A stretch of DNA of 64,000 bases, taken from the NCBI GenBank assembly GCA_964030785.1, contig OZ034979.1, forward strand, positions 38,412,984 to 38,476,983, read 5' to 3'. Origin of the DNA: Siderastrea siderea. Taxonomy: Eukaryota; Cnidaria; Anthozoa; Scleractinia; Rhizangiidae. The notes beneath the pieces are model-generated. The model had not been told where the DNA came from and made no database searches. It worked only from the letters and a program-made list of their open reading frames with translations. Shown piece by piece: positions 47,629 to 58,909 of this stretch. The translations under genes and the position numbers were made by a program. How positions within the stretch are numbered: the first letter of the stretch is position 1; every line of letters begins with the position of its first letter.

Positions 47629-50600
47629 ATGGCGGACGGCACGATACCTGTAGTGGATTTTGGCATTATGGGGTTAAACTGCAAAGCCCCCCCTTCTCAC
47701 GACGATGAATCCGTCAAGGCACTAGCAGAAAAGATTTACACAGCATTTAGCACGATTGGTTTTGTGTATTTGACCAATCACGGAATATCTGACACAGAGG
47801 TGAAACTTGCAAATTACACACCTGTATTGTTGTTTTGCCGTGAGTTCGCTTTGTTGGGGTGGGTTCTTTATGTTTTGCCATGAGCTTTTCTTGGGCCTTG
47901 ATACCTATGGGCCACTGGATGATACGGTGGTACTTACTGAAACTGAATTATTTGGCAACTGAAGGACCACTGGAGGAATAGATTGGTTCCATTCCAAGGG
48001 CCTCTTTACTCAACCCCGGGCTGGTTTCTAACTCGCGTTGAATCACCGCTCAAATTTACGTTTACACGAGCCTGGGTTACTGAGTACAAGAAGAGGGTCA
48101 ATCCAACTTGGGTCAGCCCAGTCAGCCCAGTCAGCCCTGTGGTGGATGTGCGTACGATTGTTGTACTCATAAATCACGTCATTCACATGAACTGGCCGAG
48201 TGTTTACATGAGAAAATATGGAAAATTTCAACCCTTCTAGCCGGGTCAACCCGGGTATCGAAAAGGGTTACCCAGCAAGAAGGGTTGACCCAGGTTGGAA
48301 GCATTTTTCATGTAAACGCTTACAGAAGATTGACTGAAGAAAGGGTACCCATTGCGGTGATACAACCCAGGTTAGAAACCAGCCTGGGGTCGTGTTAAGA
48401 GGCCCCAGGTGGTCCAAGTATTCAGAAACTGCTCCTATAAATGGCCCATACTTGACATGGCAACAGCACAACTCACAGCATAACAAAATGAATTTACTGC
48501 AGCACAATATGAACTTTGACTTGTAGCAAAACACAATGAACTCAAGGTGTGATCAGTGATCAGATCTAGCAAAACCCATTGTATTCTTTCTTCTTCCATC
48601 TTCAATGTGTCGTATCTTTCTAAACTAAGACTTCCAGTTTTTGGTTGACCAAACAAATACTCATCACAATTATGTCCAGTAAAATTTTTATCAAAAATTG
48701 CTGTAGAAATTTAGTTACTATGAATTCAATTTAAATGGGGTTAAAATCCCTATGACAAGGACAGTTTAGGTGCTGGGGAATCAAGCTTTGAATCTCACTG
48801 ATTCAAGGTTTGTTTGATTCGTTATTGAAAGGTAGAAGCCTATCCAGGGACATCCCTTTACTCATGTCAAATCATGTAATTGAAATGGCCTGAAAAAGGG
48901 ATGCTCGTAATTTATTTCGCCAGCCGCCCTGGTGTCACAGATTTTACAACAAGTTCAATTCTAAGTTGTCACTTTTTGGACATAGGATAACTTGGTCATG
49001 CTTGGTCAAAATACTGCATCACAAGGTCACGCTTTTCCTCTAGCGGGGATGGGAAAGGGGGTGGGGTGTCACAGTGGGGGTAATATTGTCATTACAGAAG
49101 AAGGATAGGAAGAGGATGTAGGGAGGAATGATACCTAATTCATTAAAGGTGTGGTACATAAATCATAAAATATAAAAAAAAAATTAGCCAAAGGGTATAT
49201 TTAATAAGTGACCTAAGATTTTCTTAATGAAAAAACCAAGTCTTAAAATGGCATGTGGTAGCTGGTGGGTGTTCTTTATGCAATTGAGATCTGTATTTAC
49301 TTCTCAAACGTATGCCTTAACGATGTAGTAACCACTTGTCTGCATTGGGTGGACCTGTGTTTAGTGACATTTTGAGATATCTTTAAATTTGAAAACCTCA
49401 AAAGCAGCCAACATGCATCTTCACAAATCCCATATTCCCCTGTTTTCCCCCATGCTTCTTGTTGCCTGTTTTCGTGACTCTTCTTGGTTGATTATTTACA
49501 GTTATCTCCTATCTCAGATTTCAGACATTCGTAAGGTTGGTGATGATTTTTTCAATCTTGAAGTAGATGTTAAACGTCAATTCACCCGACCCTCTGATGG
49601 TAGGAACTTCGGCTGGGTATCACTAGAGAGAGAAAGGTACATGTACTTGTAGTCTGTGATGGTTCATTAAATATGTTTAATGAGACCCATGTAAGGTAAA
49701 TTCTGACAAGGGACATGGTATTGAAACAGCGACATGGATGGAATGAAATGGCGACAAACTTCAGACAAATCAAGTTTTGAAATTCAGATGGTGGACATCC
49801 AGTAAATTACACTTCTTGAAAATGAAGGGTCTGTCCGTTGCTTTCACTAGTATTCTCATTTAAATGATAAGAGGGAACTGTATAATTTGATACTTCATCA
49901 TCAAACTTGTCAACCAGGCCGGCATCCTGGATAACACACTTACCCAGACAACATTATATATATGTGATTGTCCTTTCAAAATTGCTGCAAAGAAATGTCA
50001 ATAAAAAATTATTAAAATAAATCATGTTAAAGTTTGCTTTTCATTTAACGATACCTCTCACAATACACATGTACAGTGTGTGCCACCATCAGTAATGTGC
50101 TAATGTACCGAAGTATTGCCATATCTTGAATTTGTTTGGCCAAGCGAAAACCAGAAGACTGAGGTTAGTAACCTATGAAGCAACGCAGATGGAAAAATAA
50201 AGAAAAAATGGGTATTACTAGACCTGGTCGTCGCCAATGTGTACATGGCACATGTATGTCACCATCAGTAATGTGCTAACATACTGAAGTATTGCCATGT
50301 CTTGCTATGCATTGCTATTAATAGTATGTCAGAGAAATCTCCATAATTTGACTTTGCTTTCCACAGTTTAAATCCTTCAAGACCAGGAGATTTAAAAGAA
50401 GCATTTAATATTTGTGAGCTAGAAGATGATACACAGGTTTGTGTTATTGTAGTGAAGTGTTACTGAACAATAATTGTAATTACAATTATAAAAAATTACA
50501 GGTTAATATTATTTATAGCTAGAGATTGTAAGTTATCACTAACTTGGCTTACTGACGCATGCATTCAGCCTAGAAAGTTTCTGAATTTTAATGGCTGATG

Positions 50601-53277
50601 AATTTGTTACGATTAACTTTTTGTTTTTATGTGCCATCGTATAATGATAATTTTTTACAAATATTTTTATCTGCCCTCATTAATTTTACGTTCCATGAGG
50701 TATTATCGTATTATTTTTTATTTTCATGTGCCATCATCTTAATTAGTTCGTTCACATTCACATGACATGCTATTTTTTGTACTTGTGTGAAAACAATGTA
50801 GAAATGGCCAGATGAAGAGGTTTCAGAATTCAAACCGGTTGTCACCACTTTTTACAAGAAATGTACAGCACTGACATGCAGAATTCTTGATGTAATTAGC
50901 ATGGGACTTAAGTTAAAGGTAATTAAAAAATATATATATTGTTAATAAGTTGCAAAATAAGTATGACTCTAGTTACTTTCAGATTTAGTAGCCTTTGAGC
51001 AGCTTTCGGTTATCTCAATTTTTGGGGCATTGGGCTTTCTGGTGGTTTGTCAGGTCACTTAAATGTGTACTGTATATGCGCCAAATATCTATCAATAAAA
51101 TTGTAACAAGCCATTGAAGTTTGATTGTCCGGATGAGTGTGGTCCCAAGAAGGACTGTTTGTGATAACACTCGCTGACTTTTTAAGAACCTGAGCAGAAG
51201 TCATCATTGGACTCCTTGTCTTCTCCCAGCCCAAGGTGATTATACACATAAGTACATGCTCAAAATATTTTACAAAATTGTTGGAGCCCTGAAAAACACA
51301 TGGCTTTAAGTTTTTACCTAGAAAAGGTTAACTGCCAGGGTCCTGCTTTTCAAAAGTGAAATCGTTTAGATACTGTAGATTAATTAATTTGTTATTTTTT
51401 GCAAGTTGAATTTTTGCAAATCATTAATTTAAAAAATGTTGTACATGTGAAAATAATGAAAAAAAGAAAAACCTGTGAATTAAAACTTAGGGCAGGGTAT
51501 GTTATTTATTTTAATCCTTTAAGTGTGGGTCCCAGTTATAAACTAGTTACAAAACACATTCTAGGAATTTTACAGGGTGACCATTTAGTGGAGCTGTTGA
51601 GCCCCCATTTGTCTAATTGTCAGTTAAAATATTTCTCAATTGTTTCAGGACCCAAACTGGCTTAGTCAAGTGCATGGGGCTATTGGAACTTCAGAGAATC
51701 CGACTGCTTTACGACTGCTGTACTACCCACCCATCCCTGAGAATTCTGGTATCAAACCAGGTCAGGTGCGGTGTGGGGAGCATAGTGATTATGGTTCTAT
51801 CACGTTGCTGTTTCAAGACACTGTCGGTGGCTTAGAGGTGAGATCAAGACTATGCGTCTTAGTGCGCTTCATTTCTGATTTCCACCCACCCGAGTTCCTG
51901 CTCTCTACTTTAGCAGAGGCTGCTTCATTATGCTGTTGACTAGTGCTGCTGGGTTGCGATTCTCAGACTTGGCATAACAAGTGCCTTGAGATTGCTCTGA
52001 TTGGTTCTCAAAGGACTTTTTTACAGTGGGTATTTAGGTTTTCCTCTCTCCATTAAGACCAGTATTTTAAATTTTCCAATTTAATCATGAATTTTGGGCC
52101 ATAGTTGTAAGAATGCAAAGTTTTTTGTACATACCAGTTATCAAAATAGTTGATAAATTTGTTTGTATTAATTACTAATGAACGAAAATTGTACAATGCA
52201 GTTTGTACCCTTTTCTCTTCCCTTTTCCACCCTTTGACTCCCATGTTTTGCCACTTTTCATCCTGGGTTCATGCCAGTTTCTGTCTCCCTCCCTGCCCCA
52301 CCCCTATATACCTACCACATTGCAACTTGAAACTCTACTAACCCCATTGTCTGAATGCCAATAAATGAATTCTCATTCCTTTAATATGATACTCAGAATT
52401 TGGTCACTAAAGATACCCTAGCTAGAGTTGATTGTCAGTTTGTCTGCAAAGCAACAATGTAGAGTTTTGTAAGGGGAAAATGAGACGTTGAGCTGTCCAT
52501 TATACACTGCAGGTTCTCCCAGTGAATGGAGAGTATACCCCAGCCAAACCTATTGCTGGCACTGTACTAGTTAATATTGGAGATTTAATGCAACGATGGA
52601 CAGCTGATAAACTATTATCCACGGTAAGTTTAAACTGAAAAACTTGTAAACTGAAGAAAAGTGAATCAAGTATAAACACCCTCTTCCTCTCTTGAAGAGA
52701 TTTAGTACTCGTGAAGTCTACTAAACAAAGTTTTCAAATCATTATGTTTTGCATTTTTAAAAATGGACATCATCCTTGAGTTTTGAATGGATAGACTCAC
52801 TTTTTTGAAAGTATATGCAAACTAATTGGAGGTAACCTGGGAGCAGGCTTGATTTTGTTAACTCGCAAGCAACCCAAGTACAAGTATGTGCTACTAAATC
52901 ATAGGGCCACACTTTGCTGTACTGTAGCCAAGTTTTCCGTCTTTCTCAGACAGGTAATTAACAGATGTAGATTTTTTAACATTTTTCAGAGGCAGAGCAC
53001 TATACAAGTAGGTGTGGACTGTGGTGAACTAAAGCCAAAGATTGCCATCCTAGAAAGGCAATAATTAACAAACCTACTTGTTTGAATTTATGTATTTCAG
53101 AAGCATAGAGTACTTATTCCAGAAGAGGAACTTAAGCGGAGAGTTGTGCGTCGATCACTGGCATTCTTTGTTCATCCAGACAGTGAAGTCATGATTGAAT
53201 GCCTTGATGGATCAAACAAATATCCTCCAATAACATCCATGGGGTATCTTCAACAGAGATTTGCAGCAACATATTGA
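47629..53277 (+). CDS. 2-oxoglutarate/Fe(II) dioxygenase, IPNS-like (seven exons)
   Basis: A cytosolic non-heme iron oxygenase of the isopenicillin-N-synthase-like family; the substrate cannot be told from sequence. Exons: 47629-47799, 49518-49636, 50367-50436, 50802-50918, 51649-51837, 52513-52623, 53101-53277. All are GT-AG and phases agree, giving 317 residues, a usual size. The N-terminal DIOX_N-type region starts IPVVDF and includes GFVYLTNHG. The C-terminal double-stranded beta-helix carries the iron ligands H204 and D206 (GEHSDYGSITLL) and the distal histidine, most likely H261 (TKHRV). The 2-oxoglutarate-binding Arg-x-Ser is R276-S278 (RRSLAFF). The chosen ATG is preceded by AAA. MITE-derived DNA lies directly upstream and another MITE sits in intron 1. 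Confidence 0.9.
47998..48405. mobile_element. MITE with GGGCCTCTT ends
   Basis: The ends are GGGCCTCTTTACTCAACCCC and, inverted, GGGCCTCTTAACACGACCCC. Both continue with GGCTGGTTTCTAAC. It belongs with the element at 31763-32266 by its first nine bases. No clean target duplication was seen. It lies in intron 1 of the dioxygenase gene. Confidence 0.75.
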
Positions 53278-54655
53278 AGTGGCTTTTATAGAATCATTTA
53301 GGGATACAAGGAGTAACTCAATTCTAATTTTAGCTCATACATTCATTGTGAATATTACAAAATTAATTGTCAAATTTATTGGTAATACATTATTATAATA
53401 GTAGTTTGTCATATATTTTACTGAAAACACTTCATTTGTAATTATTTTGCTTAATTATATGATCTTTATTTTGTGGCCTGACTGTACACTGGCTGGTGCA
53501 TTTCTGCATACTTTGCTGGTCAAGTCTGAAGGACGTACCAATACGATAGCAAAGTGTACTGTCCACATTAAATAAATTGTCTTCTTTTTTGGGTCAGATA
53601 CAATTATTTTTTAGAGTTTTTATCATGAGCACTGACTGCCCAAATAGTATCTTGGAATACACCTGTTTGAAAAAACGTTGTCGGGTGAAAAGTATAAATG
53701 ATGGACAATGTGACACAATGGAACTCTGGGAAGATGGCAGGGGCAAATTTGTTACTGGGTTTCGTTTCTTTATATTTTGAAATATTTTCTTTCCAAGATA
53801 ATTTAAAGATTATATTGAGGCATGCTGCGTTATTATAATGTGCATGTACCTAAGAATACCTGGGTCGCATTGTCAACAATTTATGCTTTTTACCGGACAA
53901 AGTTTTTTCAATTGGTTGTATACATTTTAACTTTTGCTTGCAAGTGTGGCAACATTTTAATAAACAGTTTTTGTGTTTGAAGGGTAATCCACAGTTAAGC
54001 TGTTCACCATATTTTAACAGCCAAAAGAAATGCAAATTAAAGTCATTTTTGTGGTTTATATGCAAATAGCCAGTCTTATTCCATCCTTGGAGACTCAGGG
54101 GCAGTTAGTCGGGGTGAGAGACAGATAAAACGGGCGAAATAGGTGCAGGCTGAAGCCTGGTGCGAGGGAAAGTTTACAAGACGGGCGGGAACAGCCCCTG
54201 GGCGATTACCTTTAACGGACTAGTTCAAGAGCCCATAAATTTGCGTTCTTGCTTCTGATTGAGCGCAAATTTTGAGGCATTGTAGTTTTTGTGCCCAATC
54301 AGCGATCTGCTTATTTCACTTTTCCTTTCGTGACGTCTTAGACAGAGTGTAACTTTGCTAAACCTTTTAACCAGATGTCGTGCACTCGTGCGTACTGAAA
54401 TCAACTTTCTGTCTCGCTCGTTCGATAGGCCTACCATCGAAGAAAGTTTTAGTAAAATGGGACCCACAAAGCCGAGAAATCGAGGGATTTGGAAAGGGTA
54501 CACAAGGAAAAAGAAAACAACAAGTACGAAAATCAGATTGAGGTATTGTGAAAAGTTACTTTTTCATGCAACTTTCCAATAGTTTAAGCTCAAATGTTTG
54601 CTTCACAGTAAAATAAGTAGACTAGAAGCCAAGTCTATTTGTCATACATAAACAA
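53278..54655. other. Dioxygenase 3' flank, weak possible exon only
   Basis: Contains the 3' end of the dioxygenase transcript; AATAAA occurs near 53571. A plus-strand frame at 54457-54542 begins with ATG (GPTKPRNRGIWKG), is Lys/Arg-rich and reaches a possible donor. Nothing downstream supports it as a gene. Confidence 0.35.
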
Positions 54656-55516
54656 TCAATTGCGTGCATCTAAAAAAGTTGCATAAACAACGAAAAAGAC
54701 AATCTTTGTTGAGCAGAAAGAACGCCTAGCTAGTTTACCAGCGAGGATTAACTTCGAAGACCCCTCCAGAAACTCTACAGTATTTGTCTGCATCATTCTT
54801 GAGCGCCTTGCATGCAGTATGGACACGTTTCTGTAAATCACTTGTTTTGGTGTGGAGAGGATTTTACTTGCCCCGTTTGATTTTCCTTGGTAGTCGGCTG
54901 CTGAACTCGGGTGATGGAAAGACAATAAGTTAGACTGCGCCTCGTTTTCCCTCACCGTCTCCAATATCTTTTTTAGAGTGCTCGTCTCCACGTCAATCTG
55001 GAGAAAACTGGATAGAATATTCTCTGTGAGAGCTCGATTCGGGGACAGGATGGTCATCAGTGGCCTCACTGCTAAGATCAATTACTTTGCATTGACCAAC
55101 ATCATAACTTGGGCTAGAAACCTCGTACTCTGTCGGTTCTCTATCTAAGATACACTGTACTACTGCATTCATATCTCCCTTCTCGCGTGCAAGTAGTGCA
55201 GCCAGCTTTTCATCAGACGCCGATGGCAAAACAGCTTTCAACTGGTTTAGTTTCTCTTCCAGTTGTAGTGGCCGAGGTGGACCTTGTGAAGATTCGCTCA
55301 AATTATGTTCCTAAATAGGCGCTTGCATCAGTGGCAAAGCCTTGGATGACGTCCTTTCAGGCTCTTCGGCTCTCGCCTCTTGCTGATAGAGTTGGATTGC
55401 TGTCTTCAGGACTACCAGTGGACTTAGCCCTGGTATCTCTCTTGCTATTTCCTGAGAGTACGAGTTTATACTCTGGTAAGGAGCCTTGTGTCGTTCTAGT
55501 TGAACCATTTGCTTAG
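54656..55516 (-). pseudogene. CUE-like coding remnant with in-frame TAG
   Basis: A minus-strand exon-like stretch follows an acceptor at 55517. It stays open to TAG (55313-55311) and then continues in the same frame for another 105 codons to TGA at 54993. The second part contains a CUE-like ubiquitin-binding helix pattern: LNQLKAVLPSASDEKLAALL, then MNAVVQCILD. A third open segment in another frame (about 55081-54656) has a charged helical character (TLKKILETVRENEAQ), as if a frameshift separated it. It is either a decaying gene or retrocopy, or two real short products with the remaining exons unseen. The parental gene is not recognised. Confidence 0.4.
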
Positions 55517-55523
55517 CTGTCAA

Positions 55524-57130
55524 TAAATAAAAACTAAGTGTTAACTTGTGAGGGAAAAATGGTGACTGAATTTAAATTATTTGATGTGCTTTACGATCTT
55601 CCTTTGGAAAATTTTAATCGTAAATGGAGTTCAGTTGGTTTGTTTAAGGTTTTTATTTTGAAATAGTTAAAATATAATCATCCCCCTAAGGACATTTCCG
55701 GGCAAATGCGTAGTATAGTACGTATCAAATTAGCAACTTTGCCAGTTTGAAAAGCACAAAATAAGAACAAAACTGAAAGAGGGTCACAGCCCGGTCGCCC
55801 CCTTCCTCGGGATAACCATGCTAGTAAAATCATGTAACTTAGAAGTTCGTCAATTCGGCACAACGAAAAATGTCGTGTTTTGGTGGGATAAATAGGTGTC
55901 ATTTTTTACTGAGAGAATGCACATTTTTAGCATACCTTATATACTACATGTATTAGGGTTTTCCGATTTAGCGGAATCGGAAAGACTTTTTCCGCCTTGC
56001 TGGCTAATTGAGGATGAAAATGTGTTGTTGATTCAATTTGCACAATGCATTTTCAGTTATTCTTGTCCATTTTCTATTGAGATGCTTGACAATAATAAAG
56101 CCTTTTTAAAGCAAATACAATAGGTTGCCTCGATTTCAAAACAATTCAAAAACTCATTAATAATTCATAAGCCCCATGAACCTATCAAATGAGCTCACGT
56201 GCAGTGACTTTATATCTAATTAAAAACACTCCTAATTAGTATGCGGTGTTTATCAGATATAAAGTCAGTGCATTTGACTTAATTATGAATATTAATTATC
56301 AAAACATAAACTGACACAAAAAATGGTGACTGAACATTTCATCTGATTCTTTCAAGTAATTTAATTACATTACACAGTGGATTTACGTTTTCAGTAGTCA
56401 TTAAACGGCTTTCGCTATTCTCTTTGAAGACATCGTAAGTAAACAAAAGTGAAGCGACTATAGCGTAACTTCAGTATCCAAGTGTTGAATTTTTGCCTTC
56501 ACCTGAGACCACGTGGGTTCCACAGTTAATAAAAGAATCTGGTTATGAAGCTCAGCAAAGTCTTTTGTTTTATGTTTTTGTTACCGTTTTTAGCCTTGAC
56601 CGTGCACAAACAACAATAGGTTTGAATTTTGTATGAGCAACGAACCAATAAAAATGTCACTGTTAAGTTATTCAGCCATAGGGTGCGAACGTAAAACAAA
56701 AGATTGTGCACGGTCGTAGAACTTTCAACATAAATTGCAGCACCTTTGTTTGTTTGTTTGTTTTTTTCAGCACCTTTGTTTTGGCCTTTGAAACTTGCAA
56801 GGTTTCATAACCAGTCCCTCGGGTAACTATGGTGGGTTCATTACAGGCAATTTACTTCTCGTCGTTCTCTGTCGCTCAACAGAAAAATCATACACCACTT
56901 ACTCACTTACCAAGCGAGTTGTCTTTAAAATAGCTCTGTTTGGCGGGTTCCCCTTTTCTTCTTCAGAATTTTCGGCTCTCAAAACGTTTGACAAACAGAA
57001 GCGATGTTGACTCCTTCGAAGCCAGAGCACGTATGAGACAAAAGATGTTTTTGTCGTATAACAATTTCTTCCTTTTCAAAAGCGCATTAGTAGTAATGTA
57101 AGCCCGTTGGGCCAAGTGAGCCTCGTTTTG
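55524..57130. other. Host spacer left of the Polinton, no gene seen
   Basis: Low-complexity AT-rich spacer. No exon is supported on either strand. Confidence 0.4.
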
Positions 57131-57155
57131 ATGTAAGGATGACGTCATAACCGGA

Positions 57156-57345
57156 ACCGGAAGTCACGTGTTTTTAAGAGGGGAAACCGCTGACCAGTAA
57201 GGAAAAAAGGGATCGCAGGCTCATGCAACCGGAAGTCACGTGATTTGGAAGGGGAAACCGCTGGCGAGTAGGAAAAATGGATCGTGGGCTCAAGGGGAAG
57301 TAAAACTGCTGAGAAAACGCGGGCTCAAAGTCCAAAGTCCAATTT
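57156..57345. repeat. 72-bp tandem repeats near the Polinton end
   Basis: ACCGGAAGTCACGTG occurs at 57156-57170 and 57228-57242. Both are followed by AGGGGAAACCGCTG, then an A-rich stretch, GGATCG and GGCTCA. A third partial unit (AGTAAAACTGCTG, CGGGCTCAA) follows to about 57340. The core joins an ETS-type site (CCGGAAGT) to an E-box (CACGTG). A CRE-like TGACGTCA precedes it at 57140-57147. Confidence 0.75.
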
Positions 57346-57407
57346 TTGGAACGGGGGCTTTTCTAGTGAGAATGAATTGAACAACAACTAAGTGTCATGC
57401 AACATCT

Positions 57408-57413
57408 TTTATT
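57408..57413 (-). terminator. Poly(A) signal of the left minus-strand unit
   Basis: AATAAA on the minus strand, about 72 bases beyond the stop of the RING-like gene. Confidence 0.6.
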
Positions 57414-57451
57414 TGGTATTGACAACAAGTAGAAAAAAAAATTCCAAACAC

Positions 57452-57515
57452 ATTTACGAGAAGCTGATACAGGTTTTCATGCATTTACGAGAAGCTGATA
57501 CAGGTTTTCATGCGT
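57452..57515. repeat. Tandem 32-bp duplication at a gene end
   Basis: ATTTACGAGAAGCTGATACAGGTTTTCATGC occurs twice in direct succession. On the minus strand it carries the last codons and stop of the RING-like gene, so the second copy repeats the C-terminal codons after the stop. Confidence 0.85.
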
Positions 57516-57874
57516 CCAATGGCTAGGCTTTTGGTGTGACCCAGAAAGTAGAGGGTTTTGCGGTGAGGCTCATAGGGATCTCGGAGTTCTCCCCAGAATC
57601 CTTGCAGGGCGTGGTTGGTCTCATAGCAAATGCCATACCAGATAGGATTGTTTTTCCAATCGTCCTTGACATGCTGGACAAACTCCGGGTCGTTTTTCCA
57701 GTTTTCATGGAGGACTTCAAGGACGACAAGAGGAACGTGGCAGGTAGGGCATAGGTGGGTCTGACCATTCTGTTGGTTGGCACAGGCGACATGACAAGGA
57801 AGACCACAGCACCTCAACGTGGTATAATTGGCGAGAGGTGTCGAACAGATCACACATGGTGGGGGTTGAGCCAT
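57485..57874 (-). CDS. RING-like zinc finger protein (Polinton cargo)
   Basis: A 129-residue protein. A RING-like zinc site fills the N-terminus: C7/C10 (CVIC), C23, C27/H28 and C31 (RCCGLPCHVAC), and C42/C45 (CPTC). This fits an E3-ligase-type RING, but the C3/H4 positions are irregular and ligase activity is not shown. The rest has aromatic-rich helices (WKNNPIWYG; ALQGFWGELRDP) that I do not recognise. Its ATG overlaps the stop of the upstream ORF by one base (TGATG), so it is the third cistron of a three-gene unit. ATG at 57874 was chosen for that coupling. Confidence 0.7.
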   Translation of the reverse strand: MAQPPPCVICSTPLANYTTLRCCGLPCHVACANQQNGQTHLCPTCHVPLVVLEVLHENWKNDPEFVQHVKDDWKNNPIWYGICYETNHALQGFWGELRDPYEPHRKTLYFLGHTKSLAIGRMKTCISFS

Positions 57875-58116
57875 CAGGCGAAAGGATCGGCGAAAGGATC
57901 AAAGAGTGGATTGGTCAAGAGTTGAAACTCGACGGTGGTGATGATCCCTTCTTTTCGGAGTCGGCACAGTTCTTGAAAAGTGAGCTTGTAACGTAAAGGT
58001 TGAACCAGGTGAAGGATTTGTTTTCGGATCTCTCCCAAACGTTCAATGATTTGCAGGGCTTGAGGGCTGACCTTGCCAGGACTGATCTTGTCAGGAGTGT
58101 CGGGTTTGTCGCCCAT
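57874..58116 (-). CDS. Small helical protein, paralogue of upstream ORF
   Basis: 80 residues with no recognised domain. Residues from about 16 onward align with the neighbouring 65-residue ORF: VSPQALQIIERL against LSPEAQQVIDRL, and LRYKLTFQELCRL against IRFKAYYFELLRL. The pair arose by duplication. It is probably a two- or three-helix protein. Its start follows the upstream stop directly (TGAATG). It ends in a small duplicated DPFA motif. Confidence 0.65.
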   Translation of the reverse strand: MGDKPDTPDKISPGKVSPQALQIIERLGEIRKQILHLVQPLRYKLTFQELCRLRKEGIITTVEFQLLTNPLFDPFADPFA

Positions 58117-58314
58117 TCACCACCGGTAGAAGTTTTTCAAAGTTAATAAACCCAATTCGTTCCGACTGAGTTGTTTTTGACTATGAAGTCGGAGCAGTTC
58201 AAAATAATAAGCTTTGAAGCGGATCTGTTCCAAGTCTTTTTCGAGTCGAGACAACAAGGCTCGTAGACGATCAATCACTTGTTGGGCTTCTGGACTGAGG
58301 ACTGGATCATCCAT
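58117..58314 (-). CDS. Small helical protein, first cistron
   Basis: 65 residues, acidic N-terminus (MDDP), then amphipathic helices and a C-terminal NFYRW. It is homologous to the next ORF (80 residues) across most of its length. Function unknown. It lies first in the minus-strand unit, only about 31 bases after a TATAAAAA box, implying a leader of roughly 10 bases. Confidence 0.65.
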   Translation of the reverse strand: MDDPVLSPEAQQVIDRLRALLSRLEKDLEQIRFKAYYFELLRLHSQKQLSRNELGLLTLKNFYRW

Positions 58315-58567
58315 TGAGTGTGAAAGATGGAATGGGACAGGGGTTTTTTATAGAGAAACCAAAGGGTCACGTGGGAGGAAAGGAGCCAATGAGAGAAAGA
58401 CCCATCATGCTTTGAGAGGGGAAGAGGTGGGGGGACCCCCCTCCCCCCTCCTTAGATAGACCATGGTGCATTGCGCGAATCAGGGTATATAAGTCAAGCG
58501 AGGCCACAGGACGTCACTCCTAGCTTTGAGTTCAGTCTGTACGACTTATGTTTGTTGGTTCGGGAAA
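58315..58567. promoter_or_regulatory. Divergent promoter region 1 of the Polinton
   Basis: Minus-strand TATAAAAA at 58352-58345 serves the three-gene unit, and plus-strand TATATAAG at 58486-58493 serves the rightward unit. Between them lie GTCACGTG (58366-58373), a CCAAT word (about 58386) and a C-rich tract (58430-58450). GTCACGTG also occurs in both terminal 72-bp repeats. Confidence 0.65.
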
Positions 58568-58574
58568 ATGGTGA
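58548..58574 (+). other. Eight-codon upstream ORF overlapping a main start
   Basis: An ATG at 58548 opens a frame of eight codons (MFVGSGKW) that stops at 58574. The main ATG (58568) lies inside it, so the junction reads ATGGTGA. It could support termination-reinitiation. Confidence 0.4.
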
Positions 58575-58885
58575 AAACAAGAACGCCCTTGGGCTCTTTA
58601 GCCAGTCAGATGAACGTGGGAGGTGAAGAGGTGTTGCGGAGGAGAGTGGGACGGGAGCGAACAGGAGTGGAGCGGCAGACAAGAGTTATGAGGGAGAGAC
58701 AACAAGAAACCTGGCGCCCCCTCACCCGTCAGCGCGTGGCTGCTTTTTTTGAATTATTTCTACGCTGCATGGTCTGGACAGAAAATGGAGAGCGAGAGGG
58801 CCGGCCACATCCGGAAATCGTGCAAGCGTTGCTGGGCACCCTGGTCCGCAAGATCATTCCGTGGGTGGACCAGCACCGCGTGTGA
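58568..58885 (+). CDS. Basic Polinton protein, unknown
   Basis: A 105-residue, Arg-rich protein. The first half is strongly basic and probably disordered or nucleic-acid binding (RRRVGRERTG). The second half is helical (RVAAFFELFLRCMVW; LLGTLVRKIIPW). No family is recognised. ATG at 58568 is the first in this frame after the TATA box. It is the first gene of a plus-strand pair. Confidence 0.6.
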   Translation: MVKTRTPLGSLASQMNVGGEEVLRRRVGRERTGVERQTRVMRERQQETWRPLTRQRVAAFFELFLRCMVWTENGEREGRPHPEIVQALLGTLVRKIIPWVDQHRV

Positions 58886-58909
58886 TCCAACTTTGAATGT
58901 CGCTGGCCC

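Noticed and set aside
54457..54542. Lys-rich ATG exon ending at a donor
   Set aside because: Too short, with no partner exon found downstream before the opposite-strand remnant.
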